From: Callaeas wilsoni
Taxonomy: Eukaryota; Chordata; Aves; Passeriformes; Callaeidae
Direction: 5' to 3'
Length of the DNA: 64,000 bases
NCBI GenBank assembly: GCA_013398955.1
Contig: VWPU01004998.1
Span: 1-64,000 of the forward strand
A program made the translations under genes and the position numbers. The notes beneath the pieces were generated by a model. It was not told the origin of the DNA and did no database searches. It saw only the letters and a program-made list of their open reading frames with translations. Positions 1-11,772 of this stretch are shown in pieces (positions within the stretch are counted from its first letter, which is position 1; each line of letters begins with the position of its first letter).

Positions 1-3000
1 CTCTCTTTCTCTCTCTCTCTCGTAGAAATTTTAATGACACATTTAACTATTTAAGATCCAGAGAGATCCTTTCAGAAGACCCTTCGCATGGGGTTCATGC
101 TATTATGAATACTTTCTGCCAGAGATCAAGGCCTTTGTATGGCATTCTCAGAATGCTCATTCCAGTAATTGGCTTTTGAAAAAGCTAACCTGAAAATTAA
201 AACAGGAACTTTGTCCTCCAGCATGAACACATGAAAAACATCTCGGTCAGTGTTGAGTGCTATGAAAATGTGCAGTTTTAGGGCTCTGGGAGGAAAAGTA
301 GGTGGAAACAACTGCATGTCAGTCAGTCGAAGTAAGGCTCTACTTAATACACCCTGCGTCTAAAATTTTATAATGACAGTGTGCACAGCCAAGTTATTCA
401 GTGAAAGTCCTTCATTTTGTTACAGCACAGTGGAGCAAATCAAAACTTGGGAGTCAATAAGAAAAACACCTATACAGTTAGGATGTTGCCAAGGAATTAG
501 CACCATTGTATGTAATTCCTGTTAAAACCAGCTCTAAACGTTTTATTCTCTGTGGAATGAAACATGTTTAAGCCAAATAACTTTCACAGCTTTAGCAGTT
601 GTCAGAGAAGCTCAGAGTTGGGACATCTCTCGCTTCTGTGCTAAGTCTGTAAAAGTCTGTTGAGACTGCAATAAGCCTTTATTGACAGTTTCTTCTAAAA
701 CTATAGGCAGAGAGATACTATCTTTTTGAACTGTTGACCAATTACATTAAATTGTTTGGTGATCAGCAGACACTCAGACAGATGTCATCACGTTTTTGGT
801 TTTTTTTCCTAGTTCTGGCATCAGTTTTCCTGGTAGTGATGAATACTGATTTTTTTTTGTGGTTTTTTGATTGTGTTATAAATAAATTAATACTGATTAT
901 TGCCATTCTCTTAGCTTTGTACAAGTGTTGTGTAAGGGTATCTACATGTGGCGTGGTACCAAGCAGTCAATTTGGAAACTGAGGGCAGAAGTTGCCTTTG
1001 CTTTCTAATATGTACAGGCTCTCATTCTGGCATACGCTCAGGGCTGTTTCACCTGGAACAGGTACCCATTCCTTGTGATGTTTGCATGCACAGTGGCTCG
1101 AAGATAATGTTGGTTGCCATGGTGGGAGAAGGGCAGGCTGCTTGTTCAGCCTACTGGATGGCCCAGCAGACTGTCTGGGAGTAACAGCATCTCTTCCACA
1201 GCCTTGGTTGTGCAGTTGCTCATTTCTATTTCGTGAGCCCACTGCACAGTTGGAATTTGTAGTAAATCTGAAGTCTAATTTGAGTTTGCTTTTCTGTGTT
1301 TCCAACTCTTTCAACTTTTCTTAACTGACAGAGTTCATGAATGTGCAAAAGGGGCATACCAAAACCTGATACAAATCTCTTGCCTAGAGGATTAAAATGA
1401 CTGCATCATCAATAATATCAGAGTGGTGTTGTTGACTAAAATGTAGAGAACAATACAAAAGTGAAAAGGTAATATTATACACTTCTAGTTTTTTTGCTGT
1501 TAATTTAATGGCCATCTTCAGAAGGATCAGTATCTTATTTCTGAGTCTAGCATGAACCTTCTAATCATGCTTTTATCTTTTAGAGTGTTGAAACTGTTAG
1601 TCACAACATGACTTTAAGCAATAGAAAAGTCAGCCTGTTGCTGGCAACTAACTTAAAAAACCTAAAATATTCTTCTAATGCAAAAGATGGTTAATTGTCA
1701 ATAAATAAAGACAAAGAATTAAAATACAAGGATAGCAGAGAGTTTAAACAGGCAAACTCCTCCAAATCTCAGTAAATAGTTTTGTAATTTTCCTTTTTTT
1801 AAATGTTACAGTGCTACATGTCTGCCCTGCCCTGATTTCAGGTTAGATTTCTTTTGGCTTCTCAGTTGACTCTCTCAATTGGCTTTTGATGTGATAAAAA
1901 TTGAATAGTCAAATTTCAGATTGAGAGTCAAGCGTGCAAATGGCTCCATGACAGCTTTCTGTGAGGAGTGGGTTCTCATCTTTGTCTGTGGTCTGTGCTC
2001 CTTTTCTCCACCTCAGTCTGCACAGTGGCTCTGTTGTTTTTCATTGTCTGTGTTTCTGTGGCATTCAAAGCCATTATGTGTTCACAGCCCTATACTGCTG
2101 TGCTATGACTCTTTTTAAGTAATTCCCGCCTAATTGATACTCAGTCACATGGATAAAGTCCTTCAAAAAAGCTCCTGTCAGCCCAGTCCTTGCCGTTAGC
2201 TGGGGAGAGAGGTGCTCCTCAGTTCTCACGTGAAATTCTGAGCCATCAGGGAGAGAAGTTCGTGGCTGCTGAGTCAGAGGAAATACTTTCAGTGATTTGT
2301 CTCTAGTAATATCTTCTTTTTTTTTTTTTTTCTAATGAACTTGATAATATTCAGTCAAAGCCAGAAGTTCTCAGATGATTTAAAATGAGGTATCAAGATC
2401 TGCTGAAATTAGTGGGACTTGGCTGACTTATGAGGAGGTGAGTCTGTGTTGAGTTGCCTTATGGGACCCTTGTAGTTGTGGAAGATTTGCCTGAGCTGAT
2501 AGAATCCGTGTGTTTTGTTGTGCTCTTGCTGAAACTGTTGTACAACTGCTTTAAGTAACTTCAGCCATAGTAAACTACACCACATCTTGGCATATCCTGT
2601 GGAGGAGGTGAAATGTCGCCAGCTTTATCTGCGTAAATTATATTTGAAATCATGTATTCAGAAGGATGTAATTATAAGAGGAAAGAAATTCATATATAAA
2701 CTGCGAAAGCTGGGTTTTCCTAAATAATTTTACAGCATCCTCACCATATTTGTTCCCTTCTAAGCAGTCATAAGGTTAGACGTTGCACTGGGAAGGGTGT
2801 GTGCTTGACATTCATAAAGTTTCAAACACTGATGTATTTTGGGTTTAATTTTAACCAAGCACAGATGCCTAAAAAGTTATTTCCAGTAAATGATTTGCCG
2901 GTGCTAGGATCCGATGAATAACTCGCATTCCCTAATCTATTAATTGAAGAAACATATAGAAAAGAATTTAGAGCAATTTTATTTTAATATAATTGTTCCC

Positions 3001-4913
3001 ATATGCGATTAATACTACATACGAGTATTGAGTAACCCTAGCATTAATCATATTTCCTTCTTCATAATTCTTTTTCTGCCTCAGTTCACTGTAAGGCTAT
3101 ATATGCTCTGCTCCAGCAATGATTTGTGATTTTCATCACAAATAACAGAGACTTGTGTATTCAGTACCAAAATGTGAAATGTATTGAAATTGTAGTTACA
3201 GAGGTGGGGAATTTTCCTTCAGCAATAGCACAATGGAGTGTATAGATTTCTCAGTCAGTTTTGTCATAGGAGTTAGGCTTTAGATAAGTCCTGCATCTCT
3301 TTTTGAGGAGCTCATGTTATACCTCCATTCTCCCATTACTCCTCTTGAGATGAGCCAGCAATCCATGGTTTTCGTTTGATTTGGTTTTTTTGGTTTTGCG
3401 ATTTTTTTGTTGTTGTTCTTTGGGTTTGTTGTTGTTTTGTTGAGTATTTTTTTGTTTGGTGGGGTTTTTTGTCTGTTTGTTTTTATGACCATTGCATTAA
3501 TTTTGTTTCATAGACGAAATAACTACTTTGTTCGCTTTTCAACTGTAACGTTATAATTGCTCTAGGTACCCTATGTACTGTGTTTCTAATAAACATTTAC
3601 CAGAAAAAAATAGTTGTTTAACTATTTCTTTTAGTATACCTATAAGTGAGGTTTTTCAAGTGCCATTGCCCAGTTAAATAAGCTTCTGCAGTTCTTTTAA
3701 AGCCCATGTATGTATACGTACAGTGCTGAATTATATAAAAATTATATCAAAAGTAGCCATGTCCAAATTAGTTCTGCATTTAAATAGGAACTTTACCTGG
3801 AATATGTATCTGTATACTCTCTCAGTGCTCTTTGCAAAAGTTGCCTGTCTTTGCAGGGTGGCATTTCACGCAACATTATTCCTAACAAACTCTTATTTTC
3901 ACAGTACCTGTGACAATCTGTTATTTTCACTGCGTTTAATAGTAGTTTAAAGTATGTTTTAAAATTAGTATTAAATTGTCATAATGAACCTGTGCAGCAC
4001 ATCATAAATAAGTTATTTCTAATATCGTATAAGCTCTCTGGCTTATACTGTAAATTTTGTACAATGCAAACTTGCTCTAGATCAGACATGTGCTCTTTGA
4101 TTCAGTTGATGGAGTAGACCAGAACTTCATTTGCTTGGTAGCTGTAATTCTATACTGGAGACCTAATGCTAAGTCACAACTTCAGAGGCAGGTAAGGGGA
4201 AGGGAGAAACAAAAAATAAAGTCTTAAAAGGTGGTGGTGATATTTTTCATTTGGACATCTAGCTGACATATTGGTCCTTCCAGCTAAAGAAAAAAGGCTG
4301 CGTTTATTTTAACAGAGCAATAAAAGCGTATAGACATTTTCAAGGAAAGATGAAATCAGAAGGGTTTATAGATCCATCACATATGGAATGAGATCCAAAG
4401 CACCTTTGCAATGTCCCTGTGGGCATCTCAGGACTGGGTTACACTCAAATGGAATGGGCAAAATTCATCTTTTTCCTGCAGACTGTGGCAATACACTATG
4501 TGCTGGATTACCTGAAAACATTCCTTGAAAGTTATAGGTTTTCCTTTAATGGATAAACTCTCGTGGTAACAGCTTCTTGACACTTGTATCTTTAGGCTCT
4601 CTTCTTTAGCCTATCATGACAGGATTTTTTTTGTTTTTATAAATGTTGCCAGTTTGTTCATGTGCTGGTGATGACTTGCACATTGACACAATAGCATTGC
4701 TTCAGAGCACATGTATTGCACATGTGAATTTATCTCTTTGCAGAAAATGTTACCTGAACTAATATTCTGGAATCGCCAGGAGTCTACTTCAAGTATATGA
4801 AATTATATTTATAGCCTTGCCATCTGGAAAGACACAAGGCATCTCAGCCTTGTGAACGTGCTTGGTGATGTTTGAGGAAAAATAGAGGGAATAAATTTGG
4901 CTGTGGCTCCTTT
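1..4913. other. CTNND2 intron, unassigned stretch with simple repeats
   Basis: No gene or recognisable transposon was found. Low-complexity pieces are a CT tract at 1-21, a T run at 2317-2331 and a T/G-rich tract at 3368-3484. A perfect 9-bp hairpin (ATTTGTGAT, 4-nt loop, ATCACAAAT) is at 3122-3143. The short open frames have no recognisable domains and fit chance expectation. Confidence 0.55.
3368..3484. repeat. T/G-rich low-complexity tract (A/C-rich on the minus strand)
   Basis: This is a long run of T blocks broken by G, with TTG-type units such as TTGTTGTTG. On the minus strand it reads as A runs broken by C and could be the remnant of a retroelement tail. A 70-codon minus frame covering it is made almost only of Asn, Lys, Pro and Thr and is an artefact of composition. 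Confidence 0.7.
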
Positions 4914-4918
4914 GTCAT
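4914..4918. repeat. Left target-site duplication of the solo LTR (GTCAT)
   Basis: The five bases GTCAT touch the TGTGCC start of the LTR and recur exactly after its ACA end at 5586-5590. Confidence 0.7.
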
Positions 4919-5585
4919 TGTGCCGGTTTGGACACAAATCCAGGAGGAAACAACCAGAAAGGGGTGTCTCTCTCTCTCCGGCCTGCCTGCCAGGCAAGCA
5001 GGCCCCAGCAGCCCCTCCCCCATGGGTTTGGGAAAATAATTTCTTGAATGAAACTGAAAAAAACTGTGTATTTAACAGAGTCCCCTGCAGGCACGGGGCA
5101 GAAAAGGCTATTGAAACCCCCTCCCCCATCCCCTAAAGGAGGCTGGTGGATTTTAGAGTTCTTTCTGTAGGTAAGACTTAGCTGCTCCTTGCAGTCCTAC
5201 GGACTGAGGCTGGGCCAGGCAGGGTCCAACGATCCCCCTTGGAGGGTCCCGCCAAGCAGGTCCCGGAGATGGTAGCTTGTCTTGGATGAAGAAGCAAGCT
5301 GAAAACAGTCTGAAAATGAACAGAAGCCGCTGAGGCAGATCTCAGTCCCTTCTCAGCTGAAAGCCAAAGAAGCTAGAGGAAAAACTCTCTTCTCTGCCCT
5401 GCTAACTGGCAGAAATTGTCAGCTCCGAGAGAGAAAGAATGTAAACATTCTAACTGCAAGGTCAGGCAAGCCCTTTTGAAGAGTTCCCTCGGCTTCTCTC
5501 TCTCCCCGCTTTTCAATTTAGAGGTGCACTAGAAATCAAGCAGGCGGTGGGGAATACAGTATTGTCATAGAATCACCCCAAGACA
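4919..5585. mobile_element. Solo LTR of an endogenous retrovirus, about 667 bp
   Basis: The block is clearly richer in G and C than its surroundings. It starts TGTGCCGGTTTGG and ends CCAAGACA, giving the TGT...ACA ends typical of LTRs. It is flanked on both sides by the same five bases, GTCAT (4914-4918 and 5586-5590), as expected for a target-site duplication. A 5-bp duplication is usual for class III (ERVL-like) elements, but this is only suggestive. No internal retroviral region or second LTR is adjacent, so it looks like a solo LTR left by recombination. I see no canonical AATAAA in either orientation, so I leave the strand open; plus is slightly preferred from the start motif. Open frames inside are not genes. 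Confidence 0.75.
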
Positions 5586-5590
5586 GTCAT
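5586..5590. repeat. Right target-site duplication of the solo LTR (GTCAT)
   Basis: This is a perfect copy of the bases at 4914-4918, placed directly after the ACA end. A third GTCAT at 5564-5568 lies inside the element but does not follow a CA end, so I prefer this boundary. Confidence 0.7.
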
Positions 5591-7021
5591 ACATGTTCCT
5601 ACAGTGCTAACATGAAGACAGAAGTGGAGGTGTTGTATAGGATAATATGCTTACTGTTTTAAATAATAGCAAAATTCTACATACTTTGGAGTGTAAGCCT
5701 TTGCTATGATGTGTAGACAAGTAAGTTACAAAGCAGCTGCCTGTCACTTTCAAGTGCTCCCAAGTGGAGGACAGCCCCTTACAGTGCAACTTGAGGCTGT
5801 TTCTGTTGCTACCTGGGTGATCAGATTCCAGGCTAGTAAGGTGGCAGCATCTGAGCTGAAAAATCTTGACATCCATGACTTAAGTTTTGACTTCTGTGCT
5901 TTTCTAGAGAATAAAATCCAAAGGCAACTTGACAAGTTCGGTTAGTGTGCTAAGCAGACAGTGTTCCTGGGAGCCAGGTGAGGTTAAAATCAAACTGGGG
6001 CTAAGTGTTTATGCGCTTAAAAGTGTTTCCATGGTTGATCTCAGACTGTTGAGGAAGTCTGGGGCAGTTGGGAGGGTGTCTCTTCTGGTGGGCTGCAGAA
6101 TGGCCTTACTTCCATTGGGTCTCCTGGCTCTGGGAGTTATCTCCTGTGGCCTATGCAACTTTCAGAAATGGAACATTTTCTTTGTCATTACTTTGTCTTT
6201 GCTTTTTTTCCCCAGAAATAAATGGTGCATTGGGAGTAAACAAGTACAGCAGTGATTCCAGCAGTACTGCACCACTTTCTTTTCCCAAACTTTTGCTCTG
6301 TGTTCGCTCCTGCCATCTGTACTAATGTGTTATGTATGGGTCCTGCTGCGTTCTCGAAGAGTTCTCTGAGTTAGGGGTGTAATTTTCTTGTCCAATATTA
6401 TGTATTGAGCCATATGTTATGTTTTTCATTAGGAATTGTGTGTCTGAAAATATTTTATAATGAAATCCTGAGTTCTTTTTGAGTTATTGAAATGGCTAGA
6501 AATTGCATATATGGCTGTGGTAAATGCAGCATTAGATATAAGTGGACTCATTTGCTTCTAAACAGGACTGCATGTACAAATAGCACCTGAATCCATCCGA
6601 ATAAGGCTTTATTTTGTCTATATATGCAGGAAGATTAAAGTGGGTTTTGCATATTTCTTATTTGCTTTTTTCCAAACAAAATGAGATTTATTTGCTTGTT
6701 TGTTTATTTTAAAATTTCAGGTATTATTGAATCCTACTATTAGTTAGTGCCCTGCTATCAGTCATGGTTTGGCATACTTAAAATCTGTGACATTATTTGA
6801 CTGTCAGTATCTCTTTACGCTTCTTCCTTCTGTAGTGTGTTCAGGGGCTTCAACTCAGAAAGTCTGGCAGCAATAATGTCAGCTGTTTTCCTCTTATTTT
6901 TAGTTCTTTAGTGTCTGTGTTATAATTCCTTAAAATGAAAATAAGCTTGGATGAATGTAAAGGCAGTGTCTGGACACTTTTTTCTGGAAATAACTTCCTT
7001 GGGTTAGTACATCGTACAATA

Positions 7022-7085
7022 GGGGTGGCTGTGGCGCAGCTGCAGGATAGAGCAGATAAAGTAACTGCCTGGTTGGCTGTGACCT
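7022..7085 (+). other. tRNA-like stretch, possible SINE or tRNA relic
   Basis: TGGCGCAGCTG at 7032-7042 fits the pol III A-box consensus and is followed by GGATAGAGCA, which looks like a tRNA D-arm. A B-box should lie 30-40 bases downstream; the only candidate, GGTTGGCTGTGACC near 7071, is poor. There is no convincing cloverleaf, so it is not a functional tRNA. It could be a degraded tRNA-derived SINE or chance. Confidence 0.22.
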
Positions 7086-7799
7086 CCAGATGGACTCTGG
7101 ATATTTGTTTAGACAAACTCTAAAAAGCCTTATGATTAAGCTTTAATTTTGCATGGGCCTCCTAATGTTATCTTTTAACATTTTTAAGACAGGAAAGAGA
7201 CAGAATCTAAGTTTTAATTAGTACTGGCTCTTGTAAAACAGCTGTCCATAAAATCAGTGAAATTCCTATTTGGACAAAGTTGCATTTTCCAAGCTCTTTT
7301 GTGGGTTCCTGTCTTTCCTTCCTTTAAACTTTCCTTTAAACTTTTATTTTTAATATTTATAGAATGCTTTAAAAGAATAATTAGCCATTTTGTTATTTGA
7401 AGGGAGAAATCAGATGCAGATTTGAGACAGTGTTGGGACTTAGCATTTTATGGTTGATTTTTCTGAATGACAGAGTACGTTTATTAAAAAAAACCAAACA
7501 CACTCTTCCATCTAAAAATCAGTATGTTTGAAAGGGAATTTTGAAAAAAAAATTAAATACAAGCATTGTGAATGGATTGAAAGTTTTTCTGGGAATGGGA
7601 GCCCAGTCATTAGTTTTTGGCGGTACTGTCCTTATTTTTTCAGAATATCTTTGTGCATGACATAATATTTCTTTTAATATATAAAGGAATTAATGTTCGT
7701 TATGACTTTTGTCATTTACCTCATACTGATTTTAGTTGAAGTTTTGAAGCATGCACCAGGAAGGCACAATATAACTTTGAAAAACAGTATTTTTAAAAA

Positions 7800-7825
7800 A
7801 AAAATTAGTTTAAAAACTAATTTTT
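7800..7825. repeat. Near-perfect AT-rich palindrome, 12-bp arms
   Basis: AAAAATTAGTTT is followed by a 2-base spacer and its exact reverse complement AAACTAATTTTT. It lies in a run of A blocks. It may be chance in AT-rich DNA. Confidence 0.8.
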
Positions 7826-10021
7826 AAAAAAAAGTCAGTTTATAAACAAAATCAGTTTGGCTCAGTTTATCAAAACATGAGCAGGATTCAGAAACAGCTT
7901 GTTTTGCTGAGCTCAACAGCAGCAGAAGCTGTAGTCGATCAGTTCTGCCCTCTTCAGCAGGTGTAATACCATTTGATGGAAATTGCAATACATGGTTTCA
8001 GGGGACATGTGGATAATGTGTCCAGCTGATAGCAACATCAACAAAGTATAGAAAAAAACATGGGCAGATGTTTGGCTTATTCTGTCTACATGGTTACATG
8101 TACTTAAATTCACTGTAAGGGAGTTTATCTACTGTCGTGTTGTGGTTTGCTCTCTTACAAAGAAGGATTTTTATGGCAGGCTGCTAATCTTGCAAAACAG
8201 TTCACCTGTTGCAGCAGCCATATTTTCTAGCCTTAGCTGCAGGATTTTTTACCTTTTTTTTTTTTTCCCCCCTACTCTTTCCTTCAAAAAATATTGCAGT
8301 GTTAGGTTTGACTACAGTGGGATGAATTGCTTTATGGTTTTGACATTCAGCAGGGTATTCTTGCAGTGTGACTGGATACTTCAGACCTTCACAGACAGAA
8401 GAAGATAAATTGCACACTTTTCAAATGTCACCCTGGAAAAAAAAAAGAAGCCTCTAGGTTTATCTAACTGAATAACTTTTACTTTCAATTTGCGTTTTCT
8501 GCTGTGTGTGCCAGAAGTATAGCTACTCCTGAAATTTCTGAAATAGAATGTTGACTAAACTTGATCTATGGAATACGAAAATATATCAATAATTACTAAA
8601 AATATTTAGACAGACAACTTATGAGTCATTGTCCTTCAGATCCATTTATGTATAATTAAAAGTGGTGGTGTATCCAGCTATTTTGTCATCAGGAGGTCGT
8701 GTTGGCAGGGCTAGAGCATCCTGTGTCTATTATCTGCTCCTGTTTCTTTTCATTCCCACTACTAGAACTCCTTAAAATTCTAGATCAACACAGCTTGCAA
8801 ATTTAAATTCAGTGCTTTGTAAGATTAATTCAAAAAATGTATCAGACTATAATTTTGAAGCTGATGTGAGCATTTAAAGAAAAGGGGGTTTATCTGCTAT
8901 TCATTTAATGCAGCATGAAATTAACATCTGAATCAAACAGCAAAATTTTAGTAAATAAGATGCAGCATTTATTATGAGGCCTCATTATTCCAGATGCATA
9001 GTAATATTTTCAAAGTGTAATTTTTTCTTCTTCCTAAGCTGCTCAAAATGTTTCCCCCTGTTTTTCAACAAGGCATTGTGTGTTGATGTTTGTAATTAGA
9101 TCATTTGCATACAGTCATTGTCATTAGAAAGTTAGCATTTTCAATGGTTACAGTTGTCTGAGTTATCCAAAGCTTTCTCATTTAGAAATATTTGAAATTA
9201 TAATTTAGGTCACATAGTTTTTATGCTAACTATTATTTTCAGTGTTATTTCTCACATGACTGCTTCTCAAGCTTAAGCTTGTTTGACTGTAAAGAATTTT
9301 GTAGTTTCCATTTTAGTGGGATTCTAACTGTGGAGTATTTTTTTTAGGGAACACATAGTAGCAAGTTATTTACCTGAAGTACTGTATCCAGAGCCATGTG
9401 TACTCAGTTTCTATGGACACACCTGTCATCCTGTCTTCCTTGGAAAGTGATAGTCCAGTGTGGCACCAAACATGCCCAAAGCAGTGGTGTGCAGAAAATT
9501 TGCTAGCAGGTACAAAACCTGTGTCACTGGATTGAGAGATGTGTTCTGTAAATTCAGGAAGGGAAAGTAAAATCCTAAAAAAACCTGAAACCTGTGCACT
9601 TTGGCTTACCTCCAGGAGGATATGCTCCCCTCTGTCCAGTCTTGACAATAATCCAGTTGCCAAACTTCATAAGGCAATTAGGATTCTGTAGAGACTGCAC
9701 CCTATGCAAGTACTGGATCCAGAAAGGCTCCCTGCACCTCTCCTGTATGAAACATGAGTTGGAAGAACAAAAGGTAGAAACTGTTTGCAGTGTTTATGAA
9801 GATGCTTAAAGGGAAGGAAACTGATTTATAAGGGTTTAGTTTTCAAAGTCCTCCTCTTCAAGTGGTATTACACTGTTGGAGGAGTTTGCTCTTCCAAAAA
9901 AAGACATGAAATGTGGTTAGAGACACTTGATATTCCGATGATGCTGTCAAAGACATCCCAAACATTGTTGCAAGGTCTCTGCCCATTTTGTATGAATGTA
10001 TTCAAGGGAGGGTATGCTGTA

Positions 10022-10049
10022 TTTCTCTCTCTCTGTCTCTCTCTTTCTG
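10022..10049. repeat. CT microsatellite, imperfect
   Basis: CT dinucleotide units are interrupted once by G and once by TT. Confidence 0.8.
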
Positions 10050-11044
10050 GCTTTTCTCTGCAATGGACATGAGCCAGAGAAATGTCTTTCCTGGTCAATG
10101 CAGTCTCTTGTTTGAGGAAATGAAGCAGAGTGCATCCCATTAAATTATTTCTTTCATTCTAATGTCAGTGACTTTGCTTATGGAAAGGATACACGCTTTG
10201 ACAGCCATGTATAAGAAAAACCAGTCTGTACTAAATAGAAATCAAGCTTTAGGGACGGGAAAGTAACACAATGATAAGAAAGCTTCAGTAGAGGTTAAAT
10301 TTGGCTGAAAATCCGGATTTTGGTACACTAAATATATAGTTTCCCTTTTTAAGCCAGAGAGGAACTTGCTCTATAAATTTTCAGCACTTGCTAAATCAGT
10401 TTGATGTCACATTTTGCTTGTCACATGATCGGATAATGTAAAATACACAAGGAACAGACAACAGAACAGGTCCAGAAAATTAAGTAGCTTCTCTTGTATG
10501 CTTACAGCTTAGCATTGCAAATGTTTCTGGTACTTGTGTATTCCAGTCTGGTGAGACTCTCCTCGAAAGGATCTGAATCCAAGGAGCCAGAATTACTCAG
10601 CAAAGAGCCTTCACAGGACTGTCTCCAGTGAAGCTCTCAAACTAGGGAAAGTTAGTGTTTTGCATGGCTCAGGCTCTTGTTTTAATTACAGTGTCTGTGA
10701 GCTGAGAGGAATGAACTTTGTAAGGTAAGACAGGCTGGACCATCTATGATCAATTCAGAAAATAAAATGATATCCTCCTATATTGATATAATTGAACATT
10801 CTATCCATTTCTAGCCCTCAGGTGCACTAGGAAGAAGTTACACCTCTCACACTGGTCAGACGGAGAAAAATTCTAGAAAATCCCTCTTTTACTACAAAAA
10901 CGTTCTGAGAAGGAGAGTAATTTTGATGGCACAAAAAAAGTTACGTAGTACAGTGTGCCTGACAACCGTCTGGTCAAATTTTTCTGCTTCTGGGATGACG
11001 TGTTTGCCTCAGTAACCTTGATAAGGTTAGTTTCAGACAGGGCT

Positions 11045-11772
11045 GTGCCCAGTAACTCCATGCACCACTACACTGGGAGCCACCCAGCTGACAAGCAGCT
11101 TTGCCAAAAAACCCTGAGGGGTCCTAGTGGACACCAAGTTGAACGTGAGCCAGAAGTGTGCCCTTATGTCAAAGAAGGTAACTAATATCCTTGTCTGCCT
11201 TAGGAGGAGTGTTGCCATCAGGTCAAGGTGGATGATCTTCCTCCTCTGCTCAGCACTGGTAAGGCTGCACCTCAAGCACTGGGTTCAGTTCTGGGCTTCT
11301 TAGTTCAAGGCAGATATAGATACATTGGAGAGTGTCCATCAAAAAGCCACTAAGATGTTGAAGGAACGGGAACATCTCTCCCTTGAGGAAAGCCTGAGAG
11401 CTCAGACTGTTCAGCTTGGGGTAAAGAAGGCTTGAGGGAGGAAGTCATCAATATGTACAAACACCTGAACAGAGGGTGCAACGGAGAGGGAGTCAGATTC
11501 TTTTCAGTGGTGCCCAGGGACAGGACCAGAGGCAATGGACATAAACTGAAACATGGAAAGTGCTGTATGAACACTGGAAGACACACTGCTACTGGGAGAG
11601 TGACTGAACACTGGAACAGGTTGCCCAGAGAGGCTGTAGGTTCTTCTTCCTTAGAGATGTTCAAAAGCTACCTGGGCACGGTCCTGGACAACTTGCTCAG
11701 GGTGGCCCTCTGTGAGTTAGACAAGGTGAACTCCAGAGGCCCCTGCCCACCTGCACCCTTCTGTGATCCTGT
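11045..11772 (+). mobile_element. CR1 LINE, 5'-truncated: end of ORF2 and 3' end
   Basis: The sequence follows the CR1 pattern in order: CATGCACCACTACAC..., GTGGACACCAAGTTGAAC, GAGCCAGAAGTGTGCCC, CTGGGTTCAGTTCTGGGC, then the ORF2 C-terminal part, then a worn 3' tail ending CTTCTGTGATCCTG. In the plus frame at 11432-11797 the peptide includes RFFSVVPRDRTRGNGHKL and VTEHWNRLPREAV, hallmarks of the CR1 ORF2 C-terminus. Upstream the reading is broken by frameshifts and stops, so the copy is dead. CR1 inserts by target-primed reverse transcription and is usually 5'-truncated, as here. The ends are placed by similarity and may be off by tens of bases. Confidence 0.88.

Larger units (their letters stand above)
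5591..11044. other. CTNND2 intron, unassigned stretch
   Basis: No gene is visible. It contains a weak tRNA-like A-box stretch (7022-7085), an almost perfect AT palindrome (7800-7825), a T-then-C run (8254-8272) and a CT-rich tract (10022-10049). The open frames of 60-97 codons have no recognisable content. Confidence 0.55.

Noticed and set aside
3280..3492. 70-codon minus-strand frame rich in Asn, Lys, Pro and Thr
   Set aside because: It is a translation of the T/G-rich low-complexity tract.
4809..5136. Overlapping frames on both strands (106 and 79 codons)
   Set aside because: They cross the left boundary of the solo LTR and owe their length to its GC content.
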